The notes beneath the pieces were generated by a model that searched no databases, was not told the origin of the DNA, and saw only the letters and a program-made list of their open reading frames with translations. From NCBI GenBank assembly GCA_964352665.1, contig CAYGSJ010000001.1:372001-436000 (forward strand): a stretch of 64,000 nt of DNA, written 5' to 3'. This document shows, piece after piece, positions 1 to 8,573 of the stretch. This DNA comes from UBA1672 sp964352665. Its GTDB lineage: Bacteria; Pseudomonadota; Alphaproteobacteria; Micavibrionales; Micavibrionaceae. The position numbers and the translations under genes were made by a program. How positions within the stretch are numbered: position 1 is the stretch's first letter; each line of letters starts with the position of its first letter.

Positions 1-2028
1 CATATATAATTCGTACTCTGTTCCAACACCGCCGATAAAAGTAGTTACAACATGTGCAGGTCCCAGAATAGAGTGTTGTCTTTCACCAAGATACTCATAG
101 GTAAGAGCGTGGAAAAGACCATCTCCGAAAGATAAATAATCCTCATCGTAAGCACCTTCTTCCACATCGAATTCGTGCTCCCGTAAAAGAGTTTTAAGGG
201 AACCTTCTTTCCGTGAGGCAATCGGGACACGGTTTGCAATTGAAATGAAGTCTCTGTAGCCTTCTTCATACGCTCGGAATGCTCCAACAAAAAACTTGCC
301 CATAATGAAACGACTACCGCCGCCATGTGTCATACAAATGCGTCTTTTCGCAGTATGATAGGTATACTCTTCGGCGTCACGATTTCCTGACCCTATGTGA
401 GAACTGGCAGAGCCAAGCAACGCCTCGGTAAATTCAAGATCATCAAACCCTGTTTCTTCCAACAAGAAATCAGAATTCGGTTCATTATATCTATCGATGT
501 CCGGCATGGTCTTCATGTGCTCCACATCCCATTGCCCCTCTGCCATGACAGAGTCAAAGGCAGCTCTGCTTGGGAATATTCTGAAAACATGATCAGCGCG
601 TGATGTGGTTGTTCTGAATTTCAGGGCATTGCTGTAAGATCCCAGTTCGCCTGCATATAGATCGTGATGCACCATGATGGGACGACCAACCGCACTAGGC
701 CCTGCAAGTGGTTTTACTGTTGCCCTGTTTAAAAACACCATGCGCGCAACGAGCTTGCGCTCCAGTTCATAGAGTGTTTGATCAACACCTTCGGGAGCCG
801 TTGCAGGCCATTTTTCGAGAACTGTACCATCGGCCTGCAAAAAGGCGAGCTCGAGGTCTTCATGACTTTCTATCTTGAAAGGTTCACAGACACGCCGGTA
901 TGAACCAATCCTATCGCCTATCTCTTCTTGCCCACCCGCAAATTCACCGAAGTTAAGATTTGATATAAGCGTCGCGTCGTGAATATCAGTGAGTTCATAG
1001 GTTCTAGGTGTTTTACGTTTGGGAATACCCATGACTGCTGCAAAAGCACGCATAGCCTGCGCCGCAACGAATTGCGTTCTGAAATATGTGTTATCAGCTT
1101 CAGACCTTAATGTTTCAATGGTAATAGGATTTCCAAAACGATCAAGAATCCCGTGATAGTCAACAGGCACATCAAAGTCATTAAGATCCATCTGTCTTCC
1201 GGACTCTTCTAATGCTACATCTTGTGCGGTTACCGGCCTGAAGCGCCGCTTGTGTTCGGACGCCGAAATGAATATCCCTTCCTCTGGTAAGGGCTGGTCG
1301 GGATCATACTCCAGAAAGCGCATAAAGTAGCTAACGTAGCTTTTGTGTGTATCTTTAACGTTGTGCCCTGCCTCGCGCATTTCTTTTTTGGCCACTTCGA
1401 GCATTTGTAAAAAATTAACAACACCGCCCACCGCGTTTACAAGTTCATTGATACGTTTTCCCGGGAATGCGGCCCCATCTTCAAAACACTCTTTAACGAG
1501 TGCCTGGCCTTTAAAGGGCCTCCATACCGACGCCTGCTTTAGAATTTCCGGTAGAATAAGTTCCCGGTCTTCTGCAATCACAAGAATATGTTTTGAGTCT
1601 TGCGCATCGATAGCGGCATTTGCTTCTGCTATTTCACGCGGGGTGGCGTCTCTTACGGCGTCCATCAAGCCAATCATGGCCTTTCCACGTGCAATATCGA
1701 TGGCTGTGTCTTCTGCTTCGATTGAATCAGGACCTGCTATATAGCTTTTCTTTGGTTCAATCGCAAAAACCGTACCACTTAGCGGCAAATCCGTTTCAAG
1801 AAGTTTCAAATCATTTTCAGAAACCAGAATGCCGACATAATCTGGTCTCCAAGCATTTTGGCGCTCCGCCCAGTCCCTTGTCAGGTACACAGAGTTATTG
1901 AGCACACCTACACCCACCTGATGAAAGGAATCCCTTCTGGCCGGCCCTGACCTGCCGCGCACCTCTGCCATGAACAAATCACGCAAACTAATCCCTGGCT
2001 CGTAAGGCCCGATAACAACCCGTGGCAT
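1..2028 (-). CDS. Large protein with C-terminal LOG-like (nucleotide phosphoribohydrolase) domain, 3' end outside window
   Basis: A single open frame runs without a stop from an ATG at 2028 to the left edge (676 codons visible). A GGAG ribosome-binding site sits about 8 bases before the ATG. The first ~500 residues match no family I recognise. Near residue 568 there is an HGGGSRFIMG motif, and near 665 IGGVGTEYE, preceded by an ER pair about 20 residues earlier. This order (GGGxxGxMG, then ER, then PGGxGTxxE) is that of the LOG / former 'lysine decarboxylase' Rossmann family. Known members cleave nucleoside 5'-monophosphates to base and ribose 5-phosphate. The usual PGG is IGG here and the Lys after the Arg is Gln, so activity may differ. 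Known LOG proteins are 180-450 residues, so this one has a long N-terminal extension. It is divergent from the deaminase-like gene at 2239. The LOG assignment is inference from motifs. Confidence 0.6.
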   Translation of the reverse strand, partial: MPRVVIGPYEPGISLRDLFMAEVRGRSGPARRDSFHQVGVGVLNNSVYLTRDWAERQNAWRPDYVGILVSENDLKLLETDLPLSGTVFAIEPKKSYIAGPDSIEAEDTAIDIARGKAMIGLMDAVRDATPREIAEANAAIDAQDSKHILVIAEDRELILPEILKQASVWRPFKGQALVKECFEDGAAFPGKRINELVNAVGGVVNFLQMLEVAKKEMREAGHNVKDTHKSYVSYFMRFLEYDPDQPLPEEGIFISASEHKRRFRPVTAQDVALEESGRQMDLNDFDVPVDYHGILDRFGNPITIETLRSEADNTYFRTQFVAAQAMRAFAAVMGIPKRKTPRTYELTDIHDATLISNLNFGEFAGGQEEIGDRIGSYRRVCEPFKIESHEDLELAFLQADGTVLEKWPATAPEGVDQTLYELERKLVARMVFLNRATVKPLAGPSAVGRPIMVHHDLYAGELGSYSNALKFRTTTSRADHVFRIFPSRAAFDSVMAEGQWDVEHMKTMPDIDRYNEPNSDFLLEETGFDDLEFTEALLGSASSHIGSGNRDAEEYTYHTAKRRICMTHGGGSRFIMGKFFVGAFRAYEEGYRDFISIANRVPIASRKEGSLKTLLREHEFDVEEGAYDEDYLSFGDGLFHALTYEYLGERQHSILGPAHVVTTFIGGVGTEYELYM

Positions 2029-2238
2029 ATATCACTCCAACTCTGGTCAACTCTTATAAATCTTCTTAAGCCGACAGTATTAAACTTATTTTTCTGAATA
2101 TCTATGAAAAAGGTGTTAGCATATTACATAACAAAAGCACAAGTTTTATAAGCTCTTCTGTTGGAAAAACGCTTTTAATGGTGGATGAATTGATATTACA
2201 TGGGTTCACTTTTCCGAGTTTAAAGTAGTATATGCCCG

Positions 2239-3192
2239 ATGAATTTGAATCACTTTGCCCTGATGCATAAAGCACGCGATGTAGAATCCCAAAGCGCCCA
2301 CCCTACACATAAGGTTGGCGCCGTTCTTTGCGGGAAAGACAGTGATGGCCATGATTATTGTGTGGCACGGGCCAATTTCTGGCCGAAATTACTGAAAAAC
2401 CATATCGGACAGGATGAAAAGCTGGGGAATGCGAGCACGACCGTTCATGCGGAAATAGCAGCAATTATTGATGCTTTGGCAACGGAAGGGGCAACGTTAT
2501 ATATTACCGATTTGCCCTGCCCTAACTGTGCCAAAGTGATTGCAGAGGCCCGCGTAAAGCATGTATACATTGACTCACATACGCATGAGACCCCTCTGGG
2601 CAAAAAGATACGGCCCTATTTCGATGATATTTCTTCGCTTATTCTGAAAAGCGCCGGCATTGATGTTTTCGAGATTGATCTTGAGAAGAAAAAGATCGTG
2701 CCGATTGTAAAAGCACCAGCAAATACGTTGCTTCAGGTACAAAGACCCATAAAACAAGTTATGGTGAACTCCGAAAACATTAATACGGCTTATTTTCATA
2801 GCCTTATAGGCGTGCAAAAAGGAGAAAAGCCCTTTGCCGCCTGTTTCGCCAAAAGCTCTCTTGGCCATTACAATTTCCTATTGGCAGAGTCGCAGCGCTC
2901 CGTCGGGCTTACGGAAGATGATGATAACTTCATATGCACAACACAAAATAAGTATAGGCCTAACTTACAGCCGGTTAACCGCCTTCTTTTAACCTGTGCG
3001 CGCTATGGTTTGCATGTTGATCCTGCGTATTTATACAGCGCGCAAGTGCCCACCTCACGCGAATTCGTAAATATGATTGGCGCGGGATATTCGTCATTAG
3101 AGATTGGCGACATTACGAAATGCCGTGATGAATGGGGCTTGAAGGCCCTCAAACAATTACAGGATCATGGTATTTTTGAGATTAAATCCTAG
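2239..3192 (+). CDS. Cytidine/deoxycytidylate deaminase-family protein
   Basis: 317 residues. The N-terminal half has the zinc-dependent deaminase signature: HAEIAA at about residues 73-78 (zinc His and catalytic Glu) and PCPNCAK at about 96-102 (the two zinc Cys). The PCPNC spacing resembles dCMP deaminases and ComE-type proteins. Residues ~160-317 form a second region without HxE or PCxxC. It could be a degenerate second deaminase lobe or an unrelated domain; I do not recognise it. The ATG at 2239 is the first start consistent with the frame. The gene is divergent from the LOG-like gene at 2028, with 210 bases between them, and its last 4 bases overlap the convergent gene ending at 3189. 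The substrate (free nucleoside, dCMP or other) cannot be told from sequence. Confidence 0.75.
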   Translation: MNLNHFALMHKARDVESQSAHPTHKVGAVLCGKDSDGHDYCVARANFWPKLLKNHIGQDEKLGNASTTVHAEIAAIIDALATEGATLYITDLPCPNCAKVIAEARVKHVYIDSHTHETPLGKKIRPYFDDISSLILKSAGIDVFEIDLEKKKIVPIVKAPANTLLQVQRPIKQVMVNSENINTAYFHSLIGVQKGEKPFAACFAKSSLGHYNFLLAESQRSVGLTEDDDNFICTTQNKYRPNLQPVNRLLLTCARYGLHVDPAYLYSAQVPTSREFVNMIGAGYSSLEIGDITKCRDEWGLKALKQLQDHGIFEIKS

Positions 3193-3641
3193 CCTGGCTC
3201 GACAGTAGATTCAGAAGCCTGTCGCAACGTTATTTTTCTTTCCCCGGGGAGTAAAGAGATGAGCTGTTTTGTCGCGCGATCAACGGCGATATCCATTGGA
3301 TCTGTAAGCTCTGAATTTGCTTCGATTTCCACACCACCATCTTCCATATCACGTATTGTAAGTTGCATAGAAATTTCTTCACCAGACTTTGGTTGGGAAA
3401 TTCTTACATAAGTATCGACATCGTTATCGAAATGAACTTCTACCGCATCACTGCCATCATCCTTGCAAGAAAAAGCCGACGCTCCGCCCTATTTGGCCGC
3501 AAAACCAATGGAAACCAGATATTCATTAATTCTTTCCAAGCGTGTTCTGACAGCCACCAATAAACGATCATCCACCACGCCTTGTGCAAATTCTCTGAAA
3601 CTTCCAACTAAACCATCTTGTGCTGTGCTATCGTTTGTCAT
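3189..3641 (-). pseudogene. Small hypothetical gene with in-frame amber codon
   Basis: From an ATG at 3641 (AGGAC ribosome-binding site 8 bases upstream) a frame runs 50 codons and meets TAG at 3489-3491. The same frame then stays open for another 99 codons to a TAG at 3189-3191. The downstream half is acidic, reads like ordinary protein (for example VEVHFDNDVDTYVRIS) and has no start codon for its first ~35 codons. It is therefore probably the rest of one ~150-residue protein rather than a second gene. I recognise no family. Possible explanations are a nonsense mutation, a sequencing error, amber readthrough or decay of the gene. Its final stop overlaps the end of the convergent deaminase-like gene by 4 bases. 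Confidence 0.55.
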
Positions 3642-3707
3642 TACCCAGTCCTTTTTAAAAATACGCGAACGGCAAGACAATATAAGGAATATTATAAAAA
3701 ATCAAAT

Positions 3708-3735
3708 TTAAAAAAACCCCGCTTTGTGCGGGGCC
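3708..3735 (-). terminator. Rho-independent terminator after odhB
   Basis: On the minus strand a GCCCCGC / GCGGGG stem with a five-base loop is followed directly by a run of seven or more T. It lies 10-35 bases beyond the odhB stop codon and fits as its transcription terminator. Confidence 0.85.
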
Positions 3736-3744
3736 TTTGCTATT

Positions 3745-4977
3745 TTATACGTCTAGAAGCAATCTTTGCGGATCTTCAAGTGCCTGCTTGATACGCACCA
3801 GAGAACTCACGGCTTCACGACCGTCAACAATGCGGTGATCATAGCTTTGCGCGAGATACATCATCGGACGCGCCTCAATCGAACCATCTTTCATGACCAT
3901 CGGACGTTTCTGGATAGAATGCATACCTAGGATACCGGATTGAGGTGTATTCAAAATAGGCGTAGACATCAATGACCCGAACACCCCGCCATTTGTAATG
4001 GTATAGGTGCCACCGGTCATTTCATCCATGGAAAGCTTTCCGTCTTTTGCACGTGTTCCGTAATCAATAATCGTTTTTTCAATCTCGGCCATTGTCATTT
4101 GATCGGCATCACGGATAACCGGAACAACAAGACCTTGGGGCGTTGAAACCGCCACACCGATATTATAGTAGTTCTTATAGATAATGTCTTCGCCGCTGAT
4201 TTCTGCATTAATTGCCGGAAACTCTTTTAGCGCCTGAATAGCCGCCTTGATAAAGAAAGACATAAAGCCAAGTTTCACGCCGTGTTTCTTTTCAAATATT
4301 TCCTTATATTCATTGCGAAGCTCCATCACAGGACCCATATCAACTTCGTTGAACGTTGTCAGCATAGCAGCCGTGTTCTGTGCCTCTTTCAAACGACGTG
4401 CAATGACCTGGCGCAGTTTTGACATTTTTACACGCTCTTCACGCGGGCCAATATCTCTTGGTTTAGATGGCGCAGCCGTTGGCACAGGCGCCGAGGATGG
4501 TGCGGAAGATCCACCACCGCTCATGAAGTTTTGAACGTCTTCTTTTGTAAGGCGGCCGTCTTTTCCGGTTGCCGGAATTTGAGCAGCATCAAGATTGTTA
4601 TCGTTGATCATTTTGCGTATCGCAGGTGACGTTTTGGCCGTAGCGGATGCGCTTGGAGCTGATTGTTGTTTCGCGGGAGCAGGCGCAGCTGCGGCTTTCG
4701 CGGGGGCTTTTTCTTCTTTCTTTGGGACATCATTGGCAACGGCGCCTTCGTCAAGTTCACCCAGAATAGCACCGACTTCTACAGTTTCACCTTCACCAAC
4801 AGTGATGCTTGCGATTACGCCATCACTTGGTGCGTTCACTTCTAGTGTTACCTTGTCTGTTTCAAGCTCAACAATCGGTTCATCTGCCTTTACCGCTTCA
4901 CCCTCTTTTTTAAGCCATTGCGCAACAGTTGCTTCGGCAACGGATTCACCTAGTGTTGGAACAACAATTTGAGTCAT
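3745..4977 (-). CDS. odhB: Dihydrolipoyllysine succinyltransferase, E2 of 2-oxoglutarate dehydrogenase
   Basis: 410 residues, the normal length for this enzyme. It transfers the succinyl group from E1 to CoA in the 2-oxoglutarate dehydrogenase complex in the cytoplasm. An N-terminal lipoyl domain (residues 1-75) has the lipoylated Lys at 42 in ETDKVTLEV. An Ala/Pro-rich linker follows (about 80-115), then a peripheral subunit-binding domain (about 115-152, with SPAIRKMI) and the acyltransferase domain. Catalytic His381 and Asp385 lie in the SYDHRIVDG motif. The single lipoyl domain and DHRIVDG support OdhB/SucB over pyruvate dehydrogenase E2. The gene is separated from sucA by an Ere/ChaN-like gene and the thiamine operon, unlike the usual adjacent sucA-sucB. 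No lpd (E3) gene is visible in this window. Confidence 0.95.
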   Translation of the reverse strand: MTQIVVPTLGESVAEATVAQWLKKEGEAVKADEPIVELETDKVTLEVNAPSDGVIASITVGEGETVEVGAILGELDEGAVANDVPKKEEKAPAKAAAAPAPAKQQSAPSASATAKTSPAIRKMINDNNLDAAQIPATGKDGRLTKEDVQNFMSGGGSSAPSSAPVPTAAPSKPRDIGPREERVKMSKLRQVIARRLKEAQNTAAMLTTFNEVDMGPVMELRNEYKEIFEKKHGVKLGFMSFFIKAAIQALKEFPAINAEISGEDIIYKNYYNIGVAVSTPQGLVVPVIRDADQMTMAEIEKTIIDYGTRAKDGKLSMDEMTGGTYTITNGGVFGSLMSTPILNTPQSGILGMHSIQKRPMVMKDGSIEARPMMYLAQSYDHRIVDGREAVSSLVRIKQALEDPQRLLLDV

Positions 4978-5175
4978 GATTTTGCTCTTTCCTAAATAAT
5001 TCTTCTTTTATTTTTGTAATTCTTTTTTACGACTGTAAGTCTTAGCCTATTGTGATACCTCTAAATGAGCGCAAACGCAAGAGCACGAGGCGTGTAAAGT
5101 GCATGAAAATGCGTCGGTTTTTTTGCACAGCCAACCTTTAAAAGGCTCAAAGCACGTACAGCACAGAAAAATCTT

Positions 5176-6144
5176 CTAAAAGTGTTTCCAACCAAGAGAT
5201 AGATCATTGATACGTATCGTTCTCGTATTCAAAAGCTCTATTTTTGAGATATCGGTTTTGAAGAACCCTATAAGATGAGGTTTTAATGTGATTCTTTCCA
5301 ATTCACGAATCATCTCTTCGACTCGATTCGGAGAAACGGCCATAATCAGCTCATAATCATCACCTCCAGTCAAAATCTCCTCCAAAGAAATCTTTTTGGC
5401 GTCGAGCGCATGTTGTACGTTTTCTGAAAATTGTAACTTCTCGACGTCAATTTCTATACCTGACGACGAGGCAGAGCCTATATTCAACGCATCAGCCAAT
5501 AGCCCGTCGGAAATGTCGGCAGCGGCGTGTGCATATTCACGCAAGACCGGAACAGCATCAAGACGCGGTTGCGGACAAAGATAGTGCGAGATCGATGTGG
5601 AATAGCGCGCAACATCACCCTTTTCCTGCAACGTTTTTAGCCCGAGCACGGCATCGCCAATCGGGCCCGTCAGAATGATAACGTCACCGTCCTTTGCGCC
5701 TGCACGGGTTATCGCCTTGCCTTTTGGCACAGTGCCCATCGCCGTGATTGAGATTGAAATATGGTGCCCCTTTATGCCCGTAGTATCACCACCGGAACAA
5801 AAGACATTGAATTCCAGATTGTCTTCCTGCAACGCCTTGGTAAACGCTGCCAGCCAACCCTCGGAAGGCTTTTCGGGAAAAGCAATGTTAAGCTGATAAC
5901 ATAAAGGCACCGCCCCCATCGCCGCAAGGTCCGATAAATTCACGCGTAACGCCTTTTTCGCGATATATTCCGGCGCTTCACCCAACATAAAATGCACGCC
6001 CTCATTGAGCGTATCGCTAGTAACGACCAATTCATGCCCATCGGGAATATTCAAAACGGCTGCATCATCACGTAACCCCGCCGCGCCAGCCTCCCCGCGG
6101 GTCAAAGGCACAAAATACTTTTCGATGATATCAAACTCATTCAT
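5176..6144 (-). CDS. thiL: Thiamine-monophosphate kinase
   Basis: Phosphorylates thiamine monophosphate to thiamine diphosphate, the last step of cofactor synthesis. The open frame extends to 6195, but the ATG at 6144 (MNEFDIIEKYF) gives the normal N-terminus and 322 residues. The family features are present: GLRDDAAVL near residue 24, the VTSDTLNEGVHF Mg/ATP segment, a long AALGA-like segment (SDLAAMGAVPL) and the C-terminal GGDDYELI motif. It overlaps the preceding transporter gene by 8 bases and is the last gene of a four-gene operon (thiE, thiD, transporter, thiL). The product serves SucA, encoded just upstream of the operon. Confidence 0.95.
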   Translation of the reverse strand: MNEFDIIEKYFVPLTRGEAGAAGLRDDAAVLNIPDGHELVVTSDTLNEGVHFMLGEAPEYIAKKALRVNLSDLAAMGAVPLCYQLNIAFPEKPSEGWLAAFTKALQEDNLEFNVFCSGGDTTGIKGHHISISITAMGTVPKGKAITRAGAKDGDVIILTGPIGDAVLGLKTLQEKGDVARYSTSISHYLCPQPRLDAVPVLREYAHAAADISDGLLADALNIGSASSSGIEIDVEKLQFSENVQHALDAKKISLEEILTGGDDYELIMAVSPNRVEEMIRELERITLKPHLIGFFKTDISKIELLNTRTIRINDLSLGWKHF

Positions 6145-7036
6145 CGCATCGCTCCACGTATTTTTTGAACGCGATGACTGCAAAGGTCCAGGCAATCTCG
6201 CCTATAACAACCACAAGAATGGTCACCGGCGAGAAATACAATACAGCAATACCAATCGCGAGCGCGATATTGTTAACACCGGAGCAAATCATGTAGCTTT
6301 TGCGTTCTTTGTGTTCCATACGAAATGCAAAAAGCCATCCGGCAATGTAAAAAAGCGCATAAAGCAAAAGACAAACTATGAGCAACAATAAGACACTGTG
6401 CGCATTACTAAAGATAAACTCTCTAATAAGAGAAATGACAAAGACATTTTGTACAAACGTAAAAGCAATTGCATAAAAAGACCCGTCTCGTGCGACCCAA
6501 TTTCTGGCTTTTTTAACCTTTGCTACCGCGAAAAAATATAACAAGACAGGCAGAAAAATACCGATAACAAGCGTCAGAAAAAGCTGAAACACATTAATCT
6601 CGATGACATCACCAGAAAGGTAAAACACATAAAGCGGCATGGTCAAAACAATCAAAACATTCGCCACCACCGTGGCAGATAGAGCCCATGATGGATTTGC
6701 ATTTGTTAATGCCGCAATAACAGTCGACGTCACCCCAACAGGGGCAAGCGCAATCAACAAAACGCCAACGGCATAATCCGGCACAAGTGCATTGGCTGCA
6801 AAATAAAGCGGGACAGGAAGCAACAAAAACCGCAAAACATAGAAGAACAGCGCAGACTTAATTTTGAGGCTTTTTAATTCTTCGATTGAAATCTTAGGAC
6901 AGGAAAAAAATATTACACCGGACACCAGAACAAGCCCCGTAACCCGCGGCAATTGATCAATCCACGGCACAATAAGACCGCATACAATACTAATGAATAA
7001 AACGATGCCAAAATTACCGACGACCCACTGCTTCAT
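6137..7036 (-). CDS. BASS-family (bile acid:sodium symporter-like) membrane transporter
   Basis: 299 residues with about nine or ten hydrophobic segments. The repeats LLIALAPVGVTSTVIAALT and SGVNNIALAIGIAVLYF have the character of the two crossing helices of the bile acid:Na+ symporter / ACR3 / AEC superfamily. Its start overlaps the thiD stop by 4 bases, and its end overlaps thiL by 8 bases, so it is translated as part of the thiamine operon. Family members carry organic anions such as bile acids, pyruvate or ketopantoate. Here the context suggests uptake of thiamine or a precursor (for example hydroxymethylpyrimidine), because the operon has thiD and thiE but no thiC is seen. The substrate is inference. 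Confidence 0.7.
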   Translation of the reverse strand: MKQWVVGNFGIVLFISIVCGLIVPWIDQLPRVTGLVLVSGVIFFSCPKISIEELKSLKIKSALFFYVLRFLLLPVPLYFAANALVPDYAVGVLLIALAPVGVTSTVIAALTNANPSWALSATVVANVLIVLTMPLYVFYLSGDVIEINVFQLFLTLVIGIFLPVLLYFFAVAKVKKARNWVARDGSFYAIAFTFVQNVFVISLIREFIFSNAHSVLLLLIVCLLLYALFYIAGWLFAFRMEHKERKSYMICSGVNNIALAIGIAVLYFSPVTILVVVIGEIAWTFAVIAFKKYVERCDE

Positions 7037-7824
7037 CGCATCGCCCCGAAACCGTGATGAACGGGGCCGTGCCCATGACCGACACGCAGCATATCACCAT
7101 GCTTCAGCGCTTCGGTTACAAAAGATTTTGCACTCTCGCAGGCACGCGGCAGATCATAGCCATGGCCAAGATACGCCGCAATCGCAGAAGACAGCGTACA
7201 TCCCGTACCATGCGTATTTTCGGTCTCGACACGCGCCCCTTCAAAGGTTTGCGTGCCACCCTCGAACGCCAGTACATCGCGCATAACCGCACCCTTTAAA
7301 TGACCGCCCTTGAGATAGACCGCCTTAGCGCCTAACGAGAGCAAGCCTTCTGCTGCAACCTCCATATCAATCACGGCCTTACGCGAGAGCTTTTCAGCCT
7401 CCGGAATATTTGGCGTTATGACCGTAGCCAAAGGAATGAGCGTTTTCTTCAGCGCCTCTACTGCGTCCGACGTAATAAGAGAGTCGCCAGACGTTGCCAC
7501 CATCACCGGATCCAGCACAATATGGTGTGGCTTATGGTGTTTCAGGCGATCGACAACAACTTTTATAATTTCTGTATTCGACAGCATGCCGATTTTTACG
7601 GCGGTGACCTCTATATCATTGAAAATGGCATCAATCTGGTTTCTCAGGAATTCCGGCGGCACATCAACAACACCTGTAACCCCTTGTGTGTTTTGTGCAG
7701 TAAGAGCAGTAATGGCCGTCATACCGTAACAGCCCAGCGCGGCAAAAGTTTTCAAATCGGCCTGAATTCCGGCCCCACCGGACGGATCCGAACCCGCAAT
7801 TGATAAAACATTAGGAATCATCAT
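7033..7824 (-). CDS. thiD: Hydroxymethylpyrimidine / phosphomethylpyrimidine kinase
   Basis: 263 residues, the usual length. It carries out the two phosphorylations from HMP to HMP-PP in thiamine synthesis. The ribokinase-fold features are clear: SIAGSDPSGGAGIQADLKT at the N-terminus, ALTAQNT, VLDPVMVATSGD in the middle and TENTHGTGCTLSSAIA with the anion hole and catalytic Asp/Cys region. It overlaps thiE and the transporter by 4 bases at each side. It could also salvage HMP, since it acts on free HMP as well as HMP-P. Confidence 0.95.
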   Translation of the reverse strand: MMIPNVLSIAGSDPSGGAGIQADLKTFAALGCYGMTAITALTAQNTQGVTGVVDVPPEFLRNQIDAIFNDIEVTAVKIGMLSNTEIIKVVVDRLKHHKPHHIVLDPVMVATSGDSLITSDAVEALKKTLIPLATVITPNIPEAEKLSRKAVIDMEVAAEGLLSLGAKAVYLKGGHLKGAVMRDVLAFEGGTQTFEGARVETENTHGTGCTLSSAIAAYLGHGYDLPRACESAKSFVTEALKHGDMLRVGHGHGPVHHGFGAMR

Positions 7825-8465
7825 GCGGCCCTCTCCCCCTTCACAGCCAGTACGAAACGACTTGCTGCGATTTTTGGATCATCCGCTTCGGAGATGGCCC
7901 GCATCATGGCCACACCATTTGCACCGCATTTTATTACCTGTGCCGCGTTATCGGGTGTAATGCCGCCTATACCCACCACTGGAACCGGCGCAAGAGAGGC
8001 AAGCTTTCTAAAGCCATCAGCGCCGAGGACAGGCTTATCCGGCTTTGTTTGAGTAGCAAAAAACGGTCCTGTACCAACGTAATCCGTGATTTCAGGTTGA
8101 ATGGCCGCATAGTGATCGGCTGTAAAGGCTGTAACGCCTAGAATTCTGTCATTTCCAATGATTTTACGGGCCTCTTGTGCGGACATGTCATCTTGCCCGA
8201 TGTGAACACCATCAGCGCCTATTTCTGCGGCCAAATCCACGTAATCGTTAAGAATAAAAGGCACGGAAAGATTTCCCAACAAGGATTTAAGGGAAGATGC
8301 CTGTGCTTTTACGATTTTTGGTGTGTCCACCTTATTTCGAAGCTGGATCATGGTTGCCCCACCCCTTATCGCCGCCAGAACAACGTCCTCGATCGCGCGG
8401 CCACCGCAACAATGGGGGTCTGCTATAAAATAGACTGAGAGATCAAAATTTCTGCGGTCATTCAT
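7821..8465 (-). CDS. thiE: Thiamine-phosphate synthase
   Basis: 214 residues. Joins HMP-PP and the thiazole phosphate to thiamine monophosphate. TIM-barrel motifs are present: TMIQLRNK near residue 35, LNDYVDLAAEIGADGVHIGQDD in the middle (shown in parts: NDYVDLA, GVHIGQ), GTGPFFATQTKP and VVGIGGITPDNA at the C-terminal phosphate site. First gene of the operon. I saw no TPP riboswitch in the 108 bases before it. Confidence 0.93.
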   Translation of the reverse strand: MNDRRNFDLSVYFIADPHCCGGRAIEDVVLAAIRGGATMIQLRNKVDTPKIVKAQASSLKSLLGNLSVPFILNDYVDLAAEIGADGVHIGQDDMSAQEARKIIGNDRILGVTAFTADHYAAIQPEITDYVGTGPFFATQTKPDKPVLGADGFRKLASLAPVPVVGIGGITPDNAAQVIKCGANGVAMMRAISEADDPKIAASRFVLAVKGERAA

Positions 8466-8573
8466 GGCGAAACAGTGCCGCCGAAGGGCTAAAAAGTCAA
8501 GAACAAGCCGATTTTCTTGCTTTATTGAAGCATTTTATAATAACATTCCATCGGGTTTACATATTAATAAGAA

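Noticed and set aside
4595..4972. Ala/Ser-rich plus-strand open frame opposite odhB
   Set aside because: It mirrors the Ala/Pro/Glu-rich lipoyl and linker part of odhB and has no independent signal.
8466..8573. TPP riboswitch before the thiamine operon
   Set aside because: The short stretch shows neither the CUGAGA nor the conserved GACC elements of the TPP aptamer, and is too short for the full structure.
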